From Paracoccaceae bacterium (lineage in GTDB: Bacteria; Pseudomonadota; Alphaproteobacteria; Rhodobacterales; Rhodobacteraceae), in NCBI GenBank assembly GCA_007128995.1, contig SKWJ01000455.1, positions 1 through 7,096 of the forward strand: a DNA stretch of 7,096 nt. The letters run 5' to 3'. How positions within the stretch are numbered: position 1 is the stretch's first letter; every line of letters starts with the position of its first letter. Positions 5,681 through 7,096 of the stretch are shown here, one piece after another. The notes beneath the pieces were generated by a model. That model was not told the origin of the DNA, searched no databases, and was given only the letters and a program-made list of their open reading frames with translations. A program made the translations under genes and the position numbers.

Positions 5681-5696
5681 AGGCCGGAATCCTGGC

Positions 5697-5705
5697 TGTG
5701 GATAA
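5697..5705 (-). promoter_or_regulatory. Perfect DnaA box (cluster, left)
   Basis: TGTGGATAA on the plus strand is the complement of TTATCCACA. With its flanking C it forms a perfect 10-bp inverted repeat with the box at 5731-5739 (CTGTGGATAA against TTATCCACAG). It is the box nearest the AT-rich block. Confidence 0.85.
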
Positions 5706-5712
5706 CTCTGTG

Positions 5713-5721
5713 TGTGAATAA
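5713..5721 (-). promoter_or_regulatory. Perfect DnaA box (cluster, middle)
   Basis: TGTGAATAA reads TTATTCACA on the minus strand, a full match to TTATNCACA. It starts 16 nt after the left box and has the same orientation. Confidence 0.82.
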
Positions 5722-5730
5722 CTTATCCCC

Positions 5731-5739
5731 TTATCCACA
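5731..5739 (+). promoter_or_regulatory. Perfect DnaA box (cluster, right)
   Basis: TTATCCACA on the plus strand, opposite in orientation to the two boxes to its left. A degenerate copy, TTATCCCCT (5723-5731, 7/9), abuts it head to tail, so DnaA could occupy this side as a dimer or filament seed. Confidence 0.85.
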
Positions 5740-5812
5740 GGGTAAACTACAACAACATTTCCTTTCTATCTTGTATTGATTAAGAAGCAGCAGCAGCGCT
5801 GCAGGAGGAAAC

Positions 5813-6250
5813 ATGCTGGGAGAGTTTTATCTCTGGATCAAAGCCTTGCACATCATGGCCGTGATCAGCTGGATGGCAGGCCTGTTCTACTTGCCACGGT
5901 TGTTTGTCTATCATGTCGAGCGCGCCGAGGGCGCAGGCATGTCTGCGGTCTTTCAGACGATGGAAGAGAAACTCTTGCGCGTGATCATGAACCCGGCAAT
6001 GATCGTTGCATGGGCCTCGGGCTTGGCGATGGTCGCGATCCCCGGACTGATCGACTGGGGATCTGTCTGGCCCTGGACCAAGTTCGCCGCGCTTCTGGGA
6101 ATGACATGGTTTCATATGTGGTGCGCGCGCCGCAGGCGCGTTTTCACAGAAGGGGGCAATACCCTGACAGGCCGCACCTACCGGATGATGAATGAAGTCC
6201 CGACAGTGCTGATGGTTGTCATCGTCCTGTCTGTCGTGGTGAAATTCTGA
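5813..6250 (+). CDS. hemJ: HemJ, protoporphyrinogen IX oxidase (CopD-like membrane protein)
   Basis: HemJ oxidises protoporphyrinogen IX to protoporphyrin IX, the next-to-last step of heme synthesis and a step shared with bacteriochlorophyll synthesis where present. It is the form used by most alphaproteobacteria in place of HemG or HemY. The 145-aa protein has four predicted membrane helices (about 7-31, 60-79, 87-104, 128-143). It carries the family's conserved histidine H13 in LWIKALHIMAVISWMAGLFY and K90 in PWTKFAALL, plus the YLPRLFVYH (26-34) and RMMNEVPT (124-131) signatures. A basic stretch (CARRRRVF, 104-111) lies in a loop. The ATG at 5813 has a strong AGGAGG (5803-5808) 4 nt upstream. 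It is the first gene right of oriC; its promoter must lie inside the origin region, but I cannot pick a convincing one. Many databases label it CopD family protein. Confidence 0.93.
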   Translation: MLGEFYLWIKALHIMAVISWMAGLFYLPRLFVYHVERAEGAGMSAVFQTMEEKLLRVIMNPAMIVAWASGLAMVAIPGLIDWGSVWPWTKFAALLGMTWFHMWCARRRRVFTEGGNTLTGRTYRMMNEVPTVLMVVIVLSVVVKF

Positions 6251-6251
6251 C

Positions 6252-6269
6252 GGCCTGGCGCGCCAGGCC
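6252..6269. terminator. 18-bp perfect palindrome directly after hemJ
   Basis: GGCCTGGCGCGCCAGGCC begins one base after the hemJ stop codon. As RNA it would fold into a 7-bp GC stem with a CGCG tetraloop, suited to ending the hemJ transcript, but no T-tract follows. A dyad-symmetric protein site is the alternative. The symmetry is certain, the role is not. Confidence 0.45.
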
Positions 6270-6273
6270 CAGA

Positions 6274-6302
6274 TTGACTCGGCAGGTGTTTTGGGGTAAA
6301 GC
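6274..6302 (+). promoter_or_regulatory. Candidate rho promoter
   Basis: TTGACT (6274-6279) matches the -35 consensus at 5 of 6 positions; 17 nt later TAAAGC (6297-6302) is a poor -10 at 3 of 6. If used, the leader to the rho ATG would be about 80 nt and would include the parS site and a small hairpin. Confidence 0.33.
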
Positions 6303-6330
6303 TGCAGTCGCGTTGCCGTCCGGCGACATG

Positions 6331-6346
6331 CGTTTCACGTGAAACA
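6331..6346. promoter_or_regulatory. parS: parS centromere site (ParB binding)
   Basis: CGTTTCACGTGAAACA matches the bacterial parS consensus TGTTTCACGTGAAACA at 15 of 16 positions, differing only in the first base, and its core is a perfect 14-bp palindrome (6332-6345). ParB loads at such sites, slides with CTP and brings ParA and SMC to segregate the origin region. The site lies in the rho leader about 590 bp from the DnaA-box cluster. In related genomes parAB is found to the right, beyond rho and mnmE-mnmG-rsmG, outside this window. Confidence 0.88.
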
Positions 6347-6358
6347 AGCCACTTGTCC

Positions 6359-6374
6359 CCCGCATCCTTGCGGG
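6359..6374 (+). promoter_or_regulatory. Small hairpin in the rho leader
   Basis: CCCGCA (6359-6364) pairs perfectly with TGCGGG (6369-6374) around a TCCT loop, ending 5 nt before the AGGA ribosome-binding site of rho. It could affect rho translation or Rho-dependent attenuation of its own leader, which is known for rho in E. coli. There is no direct evidence of a role. Confidence 0.25.
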
Positions 6375-6390
6375 CCTACAGGATTTACCC

Positions 6391-7096
6391 ATGTCCGACA
6401 TCACCCTCGAAGACCGCCCGGAAAGCGCCGAGACACTCAATCTCGCGGATCTGAAAGCCAAAAGCCCGGCGGAACTGCTGGCCATGGCCGAAGAGCTGGA
6501 GATTGAAAACGCGCCGTCCATGCGCAAGGGCGAGATGATGTTCTCGATCCTGAAAGAACGCGCCGAGGAAGGTTGGACCATTTCCGGCGAAGGCGTTCTT
6601 GAAGTGCTGCAGGACGGGTTTGGCTTTCTGCGCGCACCCGAGGCAAACTATCTGCCTGGCCCGGATGATATCTATGTCTCGCCCGATGTGATCCGCCAGT
6701 ATTCGTTGCGCACGGGCGACACGATTGAAGGCGTGATTCAGGCCCCGGGCGAGAATGAACGCTATTTCGCGATCACGATTGTCACGCGCATCAATTTTGA
6801 TGACCCCGAAAAGGCCCGCCACAAGGTTCATTTCGACAACCTGACGCCACTTTACCCGGATGAACGCCTGTGGATGGAAACCGATGATCCAACCACCAAA
6901 GATCGGTCGGCCCGGATCATTGATATCGTTTCCCCATTGGGCAAGGGTCAGCGCGCCCTGATCGTCGCGCCACCGCGCACGGGTAAGACGGTGCTGTTGC
7001 AGAATATCGCCCATAGCATCGCCAAGAATCACCCCGAATGTTATCTCATCGTGCTGCTGATCGATGAACGGCCTGAAGAGGTTACCGAGATGGATC
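6391..7096 (+). CDS. rho: Transcription termination factor Rho (partial, 3' end beyond window)
   Basis: Rho is a hexameric RNA-dependent ATPase and helicase that pulls nascent RNA out of RNA polymerase. The first 235 codons are present without a stop or frameshift; the rest lies beyond the right edge. Visible parts are the Rho N-terminal helical domain (about residues 16-56), the cold-shock-type RNA-binding domain (about 61-135, with DGFGFLR at 75-81 and [19 protein letters not shown]), and the start of the ATPase domain. That domain has Walker A APPRTGKT (193-200, K199) and Walker [17 protein letters not shown] (219-234, D225 with the likely catalytic E226). The ATG at 6391 has AGGA 7 nt upstream. 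The leader holds a parS site and a small hairpin. Identity is certain. Rho next to hemJ on the right side of oriC fits alphaproteobacterial gene order. Confidence 0.97.
   Translation, partial: MSDITLEDRPESAETLNLADLKAKSPAELLAMAEELEIENAPSMRKGEMMFSILKERAEEGWTISGEGVLEVLQDGFGFLRAPEANYLPGPDDIYVSPDVIRQYSLRTGDTIEGVIQAPGENERYFAITIVTRINFDDPEKARHKVHFDNLTPLYPDERLWMETDDPTTKDRSARIIDIVSPLGKGQRALIVAPPRTGKTVLLQNIAHSIAKNHPECYLIVLLIDERPEEVTEMD

Larger units (their letters stand above)
5433..5812. other. oriC: Predicted chromosomal origin of replication (oriC)
   Basis: This 379-nt stretch without a gene separates leftward maf from rightward hemJ. It holds four perfect matches to the DnaA box TTATNCACA (5433-5441, 5697-5705, 5713-5721, 5731-5739), two 7/9 matches (5547-5555, 5723-5731), an AT-rich block (5641-5680, 6 G/C in 40) next to the box cluster, an exact IHF consensus, a CtrA-type site and two GANTC sites (5544-5548, 5687-5691). 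Gene context agrees: in Caulobacter and Rickettsia the origin lies between hemE and a DUF299-maf-side cluster, with rho on the hem side. Flanking genes mostly point away, as expected at an origin. No open reading frame here resembles a protein. The call is inferred from motif density plus synteny; replication initiation has not been measured. Confidence 0.88.

Noticed and set aside
5785..5804. CAG triplet run and GCAGCGCTGC palindrome before hemJ
   Set aside because: Only about four CAG/AGC units and a 10-bp palindrome, too short to call a repeat element; it merges into the hemJ ribosome-binding site.
6270..6390. Riboswitch in the rho leader
   Set aside because: The structure seen is one short hairpin, with no conserved aptamer pattern.

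Overview
This window looks like the chromosomal replication-origin region of an alphaproteobacterium, most likely a member of the Rhodobacterales/Rhodobacteraceae. The basis is the gene set (secB, fxsA, a Tim44-like gene, smr, dnaQ, coaE, aroE, maf, hemJ, rho), the protein signatures (for example the GSIGMGKST P-loop of CoaE and the APPRTGKT P-loop of Rho) and the GC-rich coding sequence. The genus cannot be fixed from the sequence alone. All recognised genes are intact housekeeping genes except rho, which runs off the right edge. There are no insertion sequences, prophage genes, CRISPR arrays, tRNAs or rRNAs.

Layout. Positions 1-101 hold three tandem hairpins downstream of secB. secB (102-626) and fxsA (723-1172) read leftward. 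A short divergent region (1173-1279) separates them from a rightward pair with a 4-nt overlap, the Tim44-like gene (1280-1948) and the Smr-domain gene (1945-2562). A gene-free convergent gap (2563-2742) follows. Next comes a tightly packed leftward operon whose order of transcription is maf, aroE, coaE, dnaQ (5433 down to 2743), with every junction overlapping by 1 to 4 nt. The 379-nt gene-free stretch 5434-5812 is the predicted oriC. To its right, hemJ (5813-6250) and rho (6391 to the window end) read rightward.

The most interesting part is 5433-6346. Three perfect DnaA boxes cluster at 5697-5739, and a fourth spans the maf start (5433-5441). A block at 5641-5680 that is only 15% GC (6 of 40) looks like the unwinding element. 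It carries an exact CtrA-type motif (TTAA-N7-TTAAC) and abuts an exact IHF consensus. Two GANTC (CcrM-type) sites lie nearby. About 600 bp to the right, in the rho leader, is a 15/16 match to the parS centromere site bound by ParB. Replication initiation, its likely cell-cycle control and chromosome segregation signals therefore sit within about 0.9 kb.

Six of the eight genes left of the origin, and both genes right of it, read away from it. Only the Tim44-smr pair would face the fork head-on, which fits an origin here. Compared with the published Caulobacter/Rickettsia origin layout (hemE - oriC - DUF299 - maf), both hemE and the DUF299/ppsR-type gene are missing next to this origin, and maf and hemJ are its direct neighbours. 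I see no new enzymatic or defence system. The novelty candidates are the origin architecture and its control sites.
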